Part shown: in pieces, positions 11,455 through 22,500 of the stretch | How positions within the stretch are numbered: the stretch's first letter is position 1 | Layout: the number at the start of each line of letters is the position of its first letter | Source of the DNA: Rhabdophis nuchalis | Lineage: Eukaryota; Chordata; Lepidosauria; Squamata; Natricidae | Direction of reading: 5' to 3' | Length of the DNA: 64,000 bases | Assembly (NCBI GenBank): GCA_039707465.1 | Contig: CM077647.1 | Coordinates: 46,960,110-47,024,109 of the forward strand | The notes under the pieces: generated by a model | Told to the model about the DNA's origin: nothing | What the model saw: only the letters and a program-made list of their open reading frames with translations | The model's database searches: none | Program-made: the position numbers and the translations under genes

Positions 11455-11880
11455 TCAGTTGGGTTTTATGGATGTTAAACTAGAAAATAAATATAGAGAA
11501 TTAATATTGTATATGGTAACTCTGACAAGGCTATTGTGTGGAAAAAAATTAGAAAAATAATAAAATATTTACCATAAAAGATTGATTTATAAAACTGCTG
11601 GAGAATGTAGAAATGGCAGAATTCACCAGGTCAGACAAAAACCAACAACAATACAGACTTTTCAAAAGGCTAAAAACCTTATAAGGACTTTTTTGTGAAA
11701 GAAAAAAAAAAGAAAAATTATGTATGGATTTGGGGATGAAAAAGGATTAAAGAGGGAAGGAAACAGTAAGCAGCTGTTGGTAGAAAGAAGAATGGAAGTC
11801 ATAATTCTATATTTTCTTTCTTTACTTTTTCTTTCATTTCTTTCCTTATTTTTTTCTTTATTTTTAATATTTTAAAACTT
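11455..11880 (+). mobile_element. Degraded L1 ORF2 C-terminal fragment
   Basis: Translated in pieces, this gives ILYMVTLTRLL and then KLLENVEMAEFTR, which fit the L1 ORF2 C-terminal pattern (…ARLLYAKKWK…, …EWAEMAKLT…). Several stops are present. A T-rich 3' stretch follows (11800-11880). The family call rests on short motifs only. Confidence 0.4.
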
Positions 11881-12793
11881 CTTATTTCTACAAGTATCCA
11901 AGCCTTAATAAATTAGGCAGCAAGTATGGATGGCAGGATTGAGCTGTTAGGGGGGGGGGAAAGGGGGGGGGGTGTTTGCGCTTTCTCTTATGCTGCCCAA
12001 CTAAAGCCTTTGGCAGCCCTAGGCTGGATCTGGCAAAATCTGTACAATGCTGTGCTCTCCTTTCTAACAATATGTGCTTGAAAGATAAGGCTTCCTGTTA
12101 TCAATTAACAGTCAAGAAATTACTGCTACCTTTAAAGACTTTGAGCCTTTGGGGGATTTTGTTGTCTTGCTTGTCTATTTAAAAGAAGTGTTTGATCAAG
12201 AGAAGTGCTTAGTGCAATTACCACCTAAGTGTGAAGTTCAATCCCTTTAGCTGTTTCCTGTTCCATCTTTGTAGCTCACTTGTCACCCAAGCCAAATCAG
12301 ATCTTGTACTTCACTGACTATTCATCTGTTGCATCCTGGGATAGCTGTCCTTTAGTGCTTTCTATCAGGCCAGCTTGCCTGTGTCCCATTCATTTGTTTA
12401 TTTCATGCACTTGCCAATTACAGGCTTCTTCTTGAGAATGATGACTCATTACTATAATTTAATTCTGACCAGGGCTGTACTACAGAGACTGGACTAACTG
12501 CTTTGTGTTAACAACTGGAATCAAAGTGAACAGGACTATATTAACTAGTAGGGTAGACTATAAAATGATTGTTCTATTGTATATGGTGGGAGTGGGGTTT
12601 GGAGGGGTGAAGAGGAAGAATTACATTTGGCTTTTAACTGATATGCAGGTGGGCATTACTCAAGACAAAGAAGGCCAGAAAAAAGAAATGGATTAAGCCA
12701 GGATTAAGTTTATATTGGATTTCAATTAACTTAATTTAATTTAATTCCAATAGATTGCAGGCTCAGTAATTAATACATGTGTTCTCTTACATT
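11881..12793. other. Unassigned AT-rich DNA
   Basis: No coding signal and no repeat family that I can name. It contains a G-run region (11950-11972) and a short ttaattt-type run near 12730-12745. Confidence 0.5.
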
Positions 12794-12807
12794 CAAAATG
12801 CCATTTC
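12794..12807 (+). repeat. Target-site duplication (left), 14 bp
   Basis: CAAAATGCCATTTC occurs here and again at 13181-13194, immediately flanking the 373-bp L1-type insertion. This fits target-primed reverse transcription. Confidence 0.85.
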
Positions 12808-13180
12808 TCAATCCTGGAGGATGAAAATGGGGGAACGGGAGGGGTCACGACCCCGCCCACTGGTGGTCAAGGAGAAGAGGATACAATTGCTAAAAGACTC
12901 AGATCTCACAAATGACTTTTTTCAATATAGTGTAACCCTTACCTGGATGTTTATAGAAACAAATGATTGATTGCATGAAATTATGAAATGATATATGTAT
13001 GTATCTCTTTCCACTTTGTAGGGAAATGGAAAATTTATTGTATCACCTTTTTTTTCCTGTATGAAGCCTCAGAGGGGGCCGACGCCTCCGACATAGATGT
13101 CCTCAAAATGTCTCACTAATACATTATACCCTTTTCCTGATTGAAAAAATTTGTAAAAACCAATAAAACCTTTTTTTAAC
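12808..13180 (+). mobile_element. ORF1-only L1-like (HAL1-like) fragment
   Basis: The first ~95 bp match the end of the L1-type ORF1 at 39322-39420 (minus strand): both encode EDENGGTGG… and then IAKRLRS before losing the frame. The sequence then passes directly into the same 3' UTR as the 39074-41896 element (gaaacaaatgattga…, gcctccgacat, ttgtaaaaaccaataaaa). No ORF2 sequence lies between. The 14-bp TSD shows that the molecule inserted already carried this ORF1-to-3'-UTR junction. It is 5'-truncated. Confidence 0.75.
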
Positions 13181-13194
13181 CAAAATGCCATTTC

Positions 13195-14025
13195 ATGGAA
13201 ACTTATGGAGGAGCTTGGGCAGATTATGTCCAAAGTGTTTGCAAAGTCCCAAATCTTAGGTTGTTGTATATTTCACATATACGGCTTTAAATTTACTAAT
13301 AAATTAAGATAATTTATTGAACTATAAGACTTAACCCAACACAATATAGCTAACTTTCTTGTTTATTCTTCTCCGAATATACCTAGTTTCAGTACCCATT
13401 CTTTGATTTGTACAAATTCAAGAATTATTTAAATGACTATTACATTTATAAGAATTGAGATTGTCTTTCTATTACTAATACTTGATGTTCATAAAGCTTT
13501 ATGAACTGAAGCTTCATATGCTAATGGTATGTTAAGCATGCAAGTTTACTTATAGCAAAAAGGTTGCATGTTGCATTTGAAAACTAGTGAACATGTCCGT
13601 TACAAAAAAGTGGTTATGTTCACATTATTTGAAGAAAACCAACAAACATGAATATTGTTGTGCTTGGAAAGCTCCTGGGATGGGAGGGTGGTGTTTATGA
13701 ACAAAAAGACACTAAAAGTTTTAGGTTAACATTCATTTCAAGCCATTCTGCTAAAACAGACTAGGAAAATGAAAACAAGTTGTTGAGATTAACTATGATT
13801 TACATAAATGCAGACTATTGCTCTGATATGCTAATAACAACTGATGAAAGCAGAATAAAATAATGAGTTATTAGGGGGCTGGGGGCTGTTGTGGGTAGTT
13901 AAGCAGAAGTTTCTGAATTCTGCCATCATCGTATAATGTTTAAGAGTTGCTACTTTGTCTATTGTATATTGGTTTTGTCTAATTCTGCATAAAGTATTCT
14001 AATTTATTAGAAAGCTCATTATATT
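13195..14025. other. Unassigned AT-rich DNA
   Basis: Low GC, short frames only, no recognisable repeat ends. Nothing supports a gene. Confidence 0.5.
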
Positions 14026-14791
14026 GAAAAGTTAACTGACCTAAATTTCCCTCCCCTCACTTGTGAATGGATCAAAGACTTCCTGCCCAATCGTCCACAA
14101 ACAGTAAGGATTGGGTCCTTTACATCTTCCACGCTGAAGCTCAGCACAGGCTCCCCTCAGGGCTGTGTGCTCAGCCCCTACCTCTACTCACTGTATACAT
14201 ATGACTGCATATCCTCTGATCCATCCAATATCATAATAAAGTTTGCAGATGACACAACGGTGGTGGGTCTCATAACTGGAGGGGACAAATCAGCATACAG
14301 GGAAAAAGTCCAGAAGGTATCCACATGGTGCTCAAGAAACAACTTACATCTAAATACTAGCAAGACAAAGGAGATGATGCTAGATTTCCGGAAAGCACAG
14401 AGAGGAACCTGCCCCACTGTATATTGAGGGGGGCTGTGTGGAGAGGGTTTCTTCTTTTAAATTCTTAGGAGTGCTTATTAGCCAAGATCCCACCTGGAAA
14501 AACAACACGTCTCTGATGATTGGAAAAGCCCAACAGAGACTTCATTTCCTTAGAGTCCTGTGAAAAAATCAGGTGGAATAACGGCTGATGACTTCTTTCT
14601 ATCAGTCCACCATAGAAAGTGTCCTCACATATTGTATCACAGTGTGGTATGCTGTTTTAACAGTTGCAAAGAGGAAGGCACTACAGAGAGTGATCAATTC
14701 TGCCAAAGAAACCATCGGTTGCCCTCTGACATCACTGGATAACATCACCAGATCTCGCTGCTTTAGCAGAGTAAGGAAGATTCTCATAGAT
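14026..14791 (+). mobile_element. Rex1-like LINE, 5' part
   Basis: The translation includes PQGCVLSPYLYSLYTYDC and IIKFADDTTVVG (FADD box at 14242-14253), followed by WCSRNNLHLNTSKTKEMMLDF. This is the pattern of Rex1/Babar-type, Jockey-superfamily LINEs. The frame breaks at about 14427 (TGA) and again near 14560. The element is interrupted at 14791 by a hAT insertion and resumes at 16153. The clade name is from memory of motif style; Jockey-superfamily membership is firmer. Confidence 0.72.
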
Positions 14792-14840
14792 CAGTGGTGT
14801 CCAAACCTTTTTCAAAGAGGGCCAGATTGGATGAAGTGAA
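14167..14840 (+). pseudogene. Rex1-like reverse transcriptase remnant
   Basis: The open piece 14167-14427 contains RT motif C (FADD) and the thumb-proximal NLHLN…KTKEM segment. A second piece in another frame (about 14588-14790) has FYQSTIESVLTYCITVWY and SRCFSRVRKIL, typical of the C-terminal part. The reading then continues after the hAT insertion at 16153 with a SHPGWYLFALLPSGRRYQS-like segment and ends in a 3' UTR. Stops and frameshifts make it non-functional; the bases after 14791 belong to the hAT element. Confidence 0.75.
14784..14791 (+). repeat. hAT target-site duplication (left)
   Basis: TCATAGAT here and at 16145-16152 exactly flanks the element 14792-16144. Removing one copy restores the Rex1-like coding sequence. 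Confidence 0.9.
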
Positions 14841-15013
14841 CATGGTGGAGGGCCGAACATTTTTCCGAACATTCTTTGAACCATTACAATTAAATGCAAA
14901 TAAATTATTTTATGCCAAGTTAATTGCAAATGACATACTTTTCATTTCATAACATTAAGATCAACTGACAGTTGAGTTTTCACAATGTATTGAAAATAAA
15001 TTTTAAAAAAACT

Positions 15014-15527
15014 TACCTACCTCTTTCTCTCTTTCTTCCTCTCTCTCTCTACATTTCTCTCGCTCTTTCTCTTTCTTTCTCTCTCTCTCTTTCTTTCTGT
15101 CTCCCTTTCTCTCTCTCTCTTTCTTCCTCTCTCCCTCCATTTCTCTCTCTTTCTCTTTCTCTCTCTTTCTCTCTTTCTTTCTGTCTCTCTCTTTCTCTCT
15201 CTTTCTCTCTGTCACTCTGTGTGTGTGTCTGTCTGTCTGTCTGTCTCTCACTCACTTAATCAGTCTCTATCTGTCTCTCCCTCCCTCTCTCTGTCTCTCC
15301 CTGTCTCTGTGTATGTCACTCTCTCTGATTCTCTTCCTCCCTCCCTCTCTCTGTATGTCTGTCTCTTTCTCTTTCCCCGTCTGTCTCCGATTCAATCCGA
15401 TTCCGATTCATTCTCTATCTGTGTCTCTCTCCGTCTCTCTCCCTCCCTCTCTTTCTCTCTGTCTCTGTCTGTCTCTCTGTCTTTCCCTCCCTCCCCTTCT
15501 GTCTCTCTCTGTGTCTGTCAGTCACTC
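15014..15527 (-). repeat. CT-rich (GAGA on minus strand) cryptic satellite
   Basis: Runs of ctctctttctctctgtct. It is more than simple sequence: on the minus strand it contains gattaagtgagtgagagacagacag and, further on, a cag-agagtgac stretch, both also found at 46738-46790. This shows common descent with the array in composite element 2. The long serine/leucine frames across it are compositional. Confidence 0.85.
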
Positions 15528-15530
15528 CCT

Positions 15531-15972
15531 CGCCACTCGCAGCGGGCGAGGGAGCAGGCGGGGTGAGCACCCAAGGCTACCGTCATCTTAAGCACCACCG
15601 AGGCTGTCGCCCGGCAGGGGCATCAGGCAGGGAAGCCGGTCGCGGCTCCATCGCGGCTCCCTCCGGCAGGCACCACGGCTTACATTCTGAGGCCGCACGT
15701 CCGTCTTCCCTGCCTGACGCCCCTGCCGGGCGACCTTGTGAGGCGGAAGCTGCACGTTCTGGGGCTGCGTGGCTGGGAGGGAGGTGAATGTGCCAAGCGG
15801 ACATTCTGGGGCCGCGCGTTCACCTCCCTCCCAGCTTCGCAGCCCCAGAACGTGCAGCGATGGAGGCGCGACCGGCTTCCCTGCCTGACGCCCCTGCCGG
15901 GCGACAGTCTCAGTGGTGCTTAAGATGACGGTAGCCTTGGGTGCTCACCCCACCTGCTCCCTCGCCCGCTGC
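15531..15972. repeat. GC-rich palindrome (hairpin-forming)
   Basis: The outer arms 15531-15592 and 15912-15972 are near-perfect reverse complements (agcgggcgagggagcagg…taccgtcatctta against taagatgacggta…). A 30-base word (cttccctgcctga-gcccctgccgggcgac) occurs three times: inverted at 15606-15635, then direct at 15705-15734 and 15876-15905. Confidence 0.85.
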
Positions 15973-16144
15973 GGGAGGAGGCGTCCGTAACCTCCGTCCA
16001 CCTCCCTCCCAGCCACACACCCCCAGAGGCAGAGGGAGGAAGGGAGGGCCACATTTACACAGAGCAGGGAGGGCTGTTGGAGGGCCGTATTAAACCGACC
16101 CCCGGGCCGCAAATGGCCCCCGGGCCTGACTTTGGACATGCCTG

Positions 16145-16410
16145 TCATAGATGATTCACACCCTGGTTGGTATCTCTTTGCACTTCTACCATCAGGCAGA
16201 AGATATCAAAGTATAGGCAGCTGAACAAACAGGTTTCAAGATAGCTTCTACCCTTGGGCTGTGAGACTTTTAAATTCAACCACAATCACTCCATGCACAT
16301 GCTAGTTTTTTCTTTTTTCACTTTTTTTTTGTTTCTGTTATAATTTTGCACCAGTGAAGTTAAAACCAATTTCATTGTAATTTTAGTACAATGACAATAA
16401 AGATTATTCT
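16145..16410 (+). mobile_element. Rex1-like LINE, 3' part
   Basis: Starts with the second copy of the hAT TSD (16145-16152). It then continues the RT C-terminus (LLPSGRRYQSI-like) and a 3' UTR ending aatgacaataaagattatt, a 3' end often seen in this LINE group. Confidence 0.75.
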
Positions 16411-16414
16411 GTGG

Positions 16415-17876
16415 TTAATTTTGGGTGAGATTCACAGCCTTTGGGGCTGGTTGGTAGCTCAACAGCTCGAGTCCTAACCAAAGACCTAGGAACTGTCAAG
16501 GTAACGTCAGAGGATATAAACTGTTCCAAGCAGGGTGGCCCTTTGTAGAGTCAGAATGCTCAAGTCCGGCAAACCTAGAACCTCCACATAGCGAGGCAGT
16601 CCCCTAGGTATTGCTCCAAGGGCTCCAATCACAATCGGGACAACACACAACTTTTTCTTCCACAGTCGCTCAACTTCAATTTGCAAGTCCCAGTATTTTG
16701 TGATTTTTTCCTGCTGCTTATTTTCAATTGCATCACCAGGTATTGCAATGTCAACGAACCATACTTTTCTCTTTTCAATTATTGTTATATCAGGCGTGTT
16801 GTAGGACAAGTGCCTGTAAGTCTGAAATCTGAAGTTCCACAAGATCTTGACCTTCTCATTCTCCAAAACTTTCTCAACCTGATGTTCCCAGTGATTTTTG
16901 CTGTACTCAAATCCAAACTTCTGGCACAATTTCCAGTGAATGATCTTAGCAACACGGTCATGGCTTTGTATGTAGTCAGTTTGTGAAATTTTGCTGCACC
17001 CACTGATCAGGTGGTCGACTGTCTCATCTTTCTCATTACAAAGGTGACATTTGCTCTTGATGGTAACATGTTGAATTTTTGCCTTCATGCAGTTTGTGGC
17101 TAAGGCTTGTTCTTGAGCTGCCAAAATAAAGCCTTTTGTTTCTTTTTTCAGTACTCCCGATCTTAACCAGTTCCAGGTTAGTTTTTGGTCAGCTTTGCCT
17201 TCAATACTTTTCAAATATTGGCTATGCATAGCTTTGCTGTTCCAATTTTCAGCTCATTTCTCAATTATATTCAGCTTTTGACTTAGTTGTCTTTAAAAGG
17301 TTTCTTTATTTACTTCCTTAATCATTGGTTCTTCACTTTTCTGGATGTAATAATTCAAGCTGTGTCTTTCTTCTTCCACAGTCTGCTTTACTTGTAGGAG
17401 TCCTCAACCACCTTCTGCTCTTGGTAGATATAATCGGTCAACATCACTTTTAGGGTACAAAGCATGATTCATTGTCATAAGCTTCCTCGTTTTTCTGTCC
17501 AAATTGTCCAACTGCATCTGGGTCCAGTCAATTATTCCTGCAGCATATCGGATCACAGGTATAGCCCAGATATTTATGGCTTTTATGATGTTTCCTCCAC
17601 TCAATTTGGACTTTAATATCTTGCGGATTCGTTGAATGTATTTGGCTGAAGTTAATTCCTTGACTTCCTTATGCATTAAGTCAGAGGCCTCTATAATCCC
17701 CAAGTACTTGTAGCCTTCTTCTGGTTTTACTGCCATTATCATTTCTTCATTCTCAAGTTCTATTCCATCATCTTCTATGACCTTGCCTGCTTTGGTTGCC
17801 ATTGTTGCACATTTGTCAATTCCAAACTGCATACCAATGTCTTGGCTAAATTCTTTTGTACTATCAATTAATAATT
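16415..17876 (-). mobile_element. R4/Dong LINE copy 1, 5'-truncated
   Basis: Minus-strand copy sharing a 3' UTR with copies at 32278 and 34771 (ggtgagattcacagcctttgg on the plus strand). It is truncated within RT near 17876, where a TAA/TTA-type repeat array begins. R4/Dong elements in other animals are known for insertion at TAA repeats. Confidence 0.85.
16507..17832 (-). pseudogene. R4/Dong ORF: RT C-terminus + restriction-like endonuclease, broken
   Basis: Segment 17832-17404 has FGIDKCATM and GYKYLGI, the region after the RT palm. Segment 17229-16507 carries a zinc-knuckle-like CHLCNEKDETVDHLISGC (its CHLC codons at 17038-17049) and then a PD…VDIA motif (PDITIIEKRKVWFVDIAIPGD), fitting the PD-(D/E)xK restriction-like endonuclease of the R2/R4 group. 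It ends LGAIPRGLPRY. Stops between 17230 and 17403 break the frame. The YMDD palm motif present in copy 2 is missing because of truncation. Confidence 0.82.
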
Positions 17877-17996
17877 TTTAAATTATTAATTTAATTAATT
17901 AATTAAATTTAATTATTAATTAATTTAATAAATTAATGAAGATTATTATTGTTATTATTGTTATTGTTGTTGTTGTTATTGTTGTTGTTGTTGTTG

Positions 17997-18054
<58 letters not shown>
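17877..18054 (+). repeat. AT-rich array grading into (TTG)n and (TTA)n
   Basis: aattattaatt-type sequence to about 17935, then ttgttattgttgtt, then uninterrupted (ATT)n from about 18000 to 18054. It lies against the 5' edge of R4/Dong copy 1. Confidence 0.9.
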
Positions 18055-18055
<1 letters not shown>

Positions 18056-19083
18056 AATGATAATTGAATCATTTAAAAAAATGATATTCATTGATTTGGC
18101 TCATGACCAAAGATGTAACATAAGTGAACTTGTCCAATAGCGCTGGTGTTTATTTTGGCCATGAACTATGTTTTTAAATCTTTTCTCTTTTATTTATGTA
18201 TCAGTGTCTGCTTTGATTTACCCTGCACCATATTAATATGTGAAAATTATCATGATAGAAATTTTCACTCCTTCCCAGTAAGTGAAAACTTTTTTTTTTT
18301 TGCTGGGTAAAGATTAAAAATATTTGCTGAGTCTTTCTAAACCTGTTATTTGGATGCTTCTAGATGAACATAAAGAGGAGAAAAAGAAGTAGATATAATA
18401 ATCAACAGCAGCTATATAAATCAATCCAACAAAATATTATTTGGCAAATAAACAGTTCTTTGCAAGATGGCCACACACAAACAATCATCTTAGCCTGCCA
18501 TCCATAAACCAAAAATTGGAGCAGAACTGTGTTAACAGAATTTCTCTGTTGAAATTGGAAGAATTAAGATTTGAATGAAGGAAATTCTAGAAAAAAGAAA
18601 CAACTTATAAAAGCAGAGTCCACACCTGAATTTGCCAGGACCTGGTCCTGGAATTTTGCTTCAAAGCTAAGATTCAGACTAACACTTTTGCAGTCATAAT
18701 AAAAAGAACTTTTAAACTTATGCACAATATTCTATACTGAGAAAGGACAACCATCCTTTTCAGGAACTCAGTCAAGGAACTAGGATTTCAAAGAAAGGAG
18801 ATTAAAATGAGATGGGTGACAAATAAATTTTATAAACAAACAAACAAAAATAATCTAAACAGTTGCCTTGGTGTTTTTTTTAAAACTATCCTGATTCTCT
18901 GGAGCTTTTTTCTGCATTACCAGAATAGAAATGGTTAAATGTTAAACTTGTGGGAGTGAACTTTTTTCTTTTTCTTTCAGCAAAACTTTTCAGATGCAAT
19001 ATTTAGAGCAACATGAAAAATTTTGCGCAAAAATAGCTCAAAAAATGGAATCGATTGTATACTCCACCAATTTAACTGTACTA

Positions 19084-19465
19084 GTTTCACCCCAAATCCT
19101 TACAGCCAACTCTTGATTATAAAACACTATTTTGTCTGACAGGTTGTGGAATTAAGTAGTAGATATGTATTATCACTTCTCAGTCATGGAAAGGGGTTAC
19201 AAGAGGTCACAAAGGATCTGGAACAACAGGTTTCTGATTCCTATTATCCAGCAAGACTTCTAACAGCCTAATTCTTAGAATAGAACCTAGACAGAAAAGC
19301 AATTCTATTGTTATTAGAAACCCTTGCACATCTACTGCAAACCATTCATTATTTCTGTTCTATTGTTTTTCATGTGGTCCTGATATTTTAAAATTACAGG
19401 CAACTCTTATTTATAAAACATTGCTTTGGCAGACAGATTGCACAAATTAAATTGATCGGAACTTA
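19084..19465 (+). repeat. Diverged direct repeat, ~50 bp, ~295 bp apart
   Basis: acagccaactcttgattataaaac… (about 19104) and acaggcaactcttatttataaaac… (about 19399) align through the following ~45 bases (tgac-agg-ttg, gac-aga-ttg). Origin unknown. Confidence 0.4.
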
Positions 19466-20479
19466 ATGTATTATTATATATTATGTAAAATTTTGGCAAT
19501 ATTATTATCAATACCTATAGATAGAAGGAAAAGAAATTTGATTTAAATTAGTCAGTTTCACATTTTTGTATCAACCTGGAACCAAAAAGTACAAGAACTT
19601 TTAGTTCTTTAAATTTTGTAATGTATAGATTTAAAATATGTACAAAATAGAAGATTATGTAAAGATGTAAAGGTTAGGTTGTTCTATGAAAAAAATTATA
19701 AAAGGTAAAATTGCAAAACAATGTATTAGAAAAAATATAATTCAACAATGCAGAAGAAACATATACATTGCAGAATTCACAAGCTGACCTGGATAAAGAA
19801 CAAAGCAAACTGCAAAGAACTAGACAAAAAGCAAATTTATGTAAAATGAAATTGATAAATTTGTCTATTCTTACTTATGAATATGATTACATTTTATGTG
19901 ACAGAAAACTCCTATGTTTTGAGAGAATTCTTCAGCAATTAGCAATTATGTTAAGACATATTTATATAGTGCAAACATTATCTACTCTGTCTGTATATAC
20001 AGTCAATTTAGAATATATTATAATTTATTTGTACACTACCAAGAGAGCTGATGTTACTAAGGGAAACATGATGTACACTCAGTTGATCAATCAGTCCTAA
20101 TGTTCATATTAATTCTGAAGGAACTGTTTTGGAGTATGTAATGTGGAGATTGCATCTTAATTTCAATCTTCATCACACTTTCTAAAAAGCCCAGAAAATC
20201 CATTGCAGTAGTTACACAAAAAGACAGAATCACCCTGGGGCAATTTACATGTATTTGTGATCAAGGGCAACTGAAAGTTATGAGAAAAAAAGGATAAGCT
20301 CCCTGTTTTATAATCCCTAAAGTGGAATTAATAGAAAGGTCATTGAACTATTCTATTGGAAGCCTACCGAAAGAATGTAATGAAAGAAGGTACAAGCACT
20401 CATCTAGTGGGGGGTGGATTTCACAACTGATTTGATAGCACCGGAGTTAATTTCCCTGGTGACCCAACAGTGATAGTAG

Positions 20480-20800
20480 TTTATCTCTTTCCCTTTTCCT
20501 TCCCACCCATGAAAATGAAGAGTAAACTGTCTGTTTCAATGACTTACTGACTACTAGGAGATAAGCATTTTTGTGTGTTTATTAATTTGTTTATTTGGTG
20601 TAATAATGCTAGTGATTTAATGAAGATAAGAATTCCAATGAAAGGCAACAAACTTCCCATTATGCAGCTGGCGCATTTTAGCCGTCAGAATAAATTAAAA
20701 GATAGAATGCACTCTCACTTGTATGATTAAGAGGCCAAAATTAATCATTGTAAAAGAGAGGCATTTCAGACAGAAAAAAGTGTCTTATCTGTGGTAGGCT
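20480..20800. other. Candidate conserved non-coding element
   Basis: No repeat ends and balanced base use, with words such as atgcagctggcgcattttagccg and attaatcattg. It reads like constrained regulatory DNA rather than a decayed transposon. This is an impression only. Confidence 0.2.
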
Positions 20801-22199
20801 GTGACAGAAACTCATATATGCAGTCCATGGCCTCTAGTCTATGTGTGTATCTGTCTTTTTTTCTTTTTCTTTTTAAGAAAATGGTCCTTTTTATGGATCA
20901 TTATCCATAAAATTGCATTTAATGACAGAAGCACTTAAAATACCTAATGGAGAAAAAAAAGGCTATTGGAATGTCCATCAACATTCTAAGTGTAGCAGAC
21001 ATAATGCTGCAATCCAAAATTTAACATTAGTCTTTGTCCTAAGTGATTGCACTAAAGCAGCAAGGTTTTTCGATATCCACTACTCCACATTTCTCCCCTC
21101 CCTCTCAATAAGTATTTTAACATTATGATCCCAATACAATGGGTTGGATATTGAGGGCTTCAAACAGTAGCTTTCTAATTGTAGCTGTTAGAGATGTGAA
21201 GAACTCTCCCATTCAAGGTTTTGATACTTCATAGAACTATGATCATCATGTTAGCTATGGGGTAGTTTTCCTAGGTAAATTTTCTGGAATATTTTTGCAA
21301 TCCTGGATATGGTGATATGCGGAGGGGGGGGGATCCTTGAACAACAGAACTCTTTCTTCTCTTTGTTTCTCCCTTAAAATGGAAGGCAACAAAACACCTG
21401 TTTGTATCTTGGTTTATTAAGATAAATATGATCATTTCAGCTCAGTCAGCATTTCCACTTGACCTGGAAATAGTTTTGATTCAAGTTCTAATTATTGTGA
21501 TATATTTAAGGCTTAGAGAACCTTCAATATTAAACAAACCCTCTAATTAATTACTACGCTGCAATAAATGATAAATTAGTAATATAGAGCAAATTTCTCC
21601 CATAGGTGGAATAAATGAACTTTCATTTGTAATGCTTAGTGGGTTTCCCATCCCTTCTCAACATTGTATACCCAATACTGTACCCTGCCAGAGGATTGCT
21701 TTTCCCCAAGTGCATGATCTAATATTTAGAAAAATGGAAATGCAATCTCCATATTTTTTTCTATTTTTCCAGCAATGTCAAATCATTTTCTATGTTAGAA
21801 ATAATTGCAGGAACATTAACTCACACACATTTTTGTGTTTAAAAAAATTCTGAAAAAAGGCAGTAGCAGGTCATGCCTCTATTATTATCAAGAAAGCATG
21901 ACTTGAGCAAGATGTAACTTTCTACGTATTTGTCTGCTAAGAAGACTCCATAATCATTCCCAATGAAATTCTGGAAAAGGGAATATTTCCTTGAATTTCC
22001 AGCTATTGCATCTGCAAGATCAGATGCAAGTAGAAGCTCAGGTCCAAACTCCATTTGTGCATCTTCGCAGGCAGAAATACCAGCCTTATCTTATACCTTT
22101 CAGTTTAACTGTATTTACTCTTAACTCACCTAAATGTGTTTATTGTAACACAGCAGTTTTGGAAGTGAAGCAAAAATACCAGCAAGAATAATAATTTTT

Positions 22200-22500
22200 A
22201 AATAGCATGTGAAAGGTCTCCAGAGGCATTCTCCCTGGGAATCTGATGAGATGTGAAGAGCTATGTCTTCCCTCCACCACAAACTGTCATGTAGTTTGTT
22301 TGAAATTGGCTCAGCACATGGAGTTGTTTATTGAAATATACTGCATAAAAATAATCCTCCTCTTTGAACGGCAGGAGGGATTCATCTACAGAAATGTTTG
22401 TCAGCCCTATGCATGTGTTGAAATTTGTCAGAGGGACGATCGATAAGTGGGCAATCCTTGAAAAGTAAATCACCTGGGGAGAGCCAGTGAATTGTCATTG
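22200..22500. other. Candidate conserved non-coding element
   Basis: Complex sequence between AT-rich tracts (cagaaatgtttgtcagccc, gagggacgatcgataag). It has no transposon features, but no direct evidence of function either. Confidence 0.2.

Larger units (their letters stand above)
14792..16144. mobile_element. Composite non-autonomous hAT element 1 (1353 bp)
   Basis: The ends are CAGTGGTGTCCAAAC and, in reverse, CAGGCATGTCCAAAG, flanked by a perfect 8-bp duplication TCATAGAT; both are hAT hallmarks. No transposase frame is present. Inside are an AT-rich left arm, a ~500-bp CT/GAGA array (15014-15527) and a GC-rich palindrome (15531-15972), then a right arm with ggccgcaaatggcccccgggcc. The array plus palindrome core also occurs in 45879-47125 and 62945-64000, in elements with different ends. 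Confidence 0.88.

Noticed and set aside
15003..15591. Long serine/leucine- or arginine/glutamate-rich frames across the CT/GA arrays (also 46088-46930 and 63138-63777)
   Set aside because: Translations of simple repeats.
19768..20100. 110-codon open frame
   Set aside because: AT-rich, no domain, no conserved neighbours; expected by chance in this composition.
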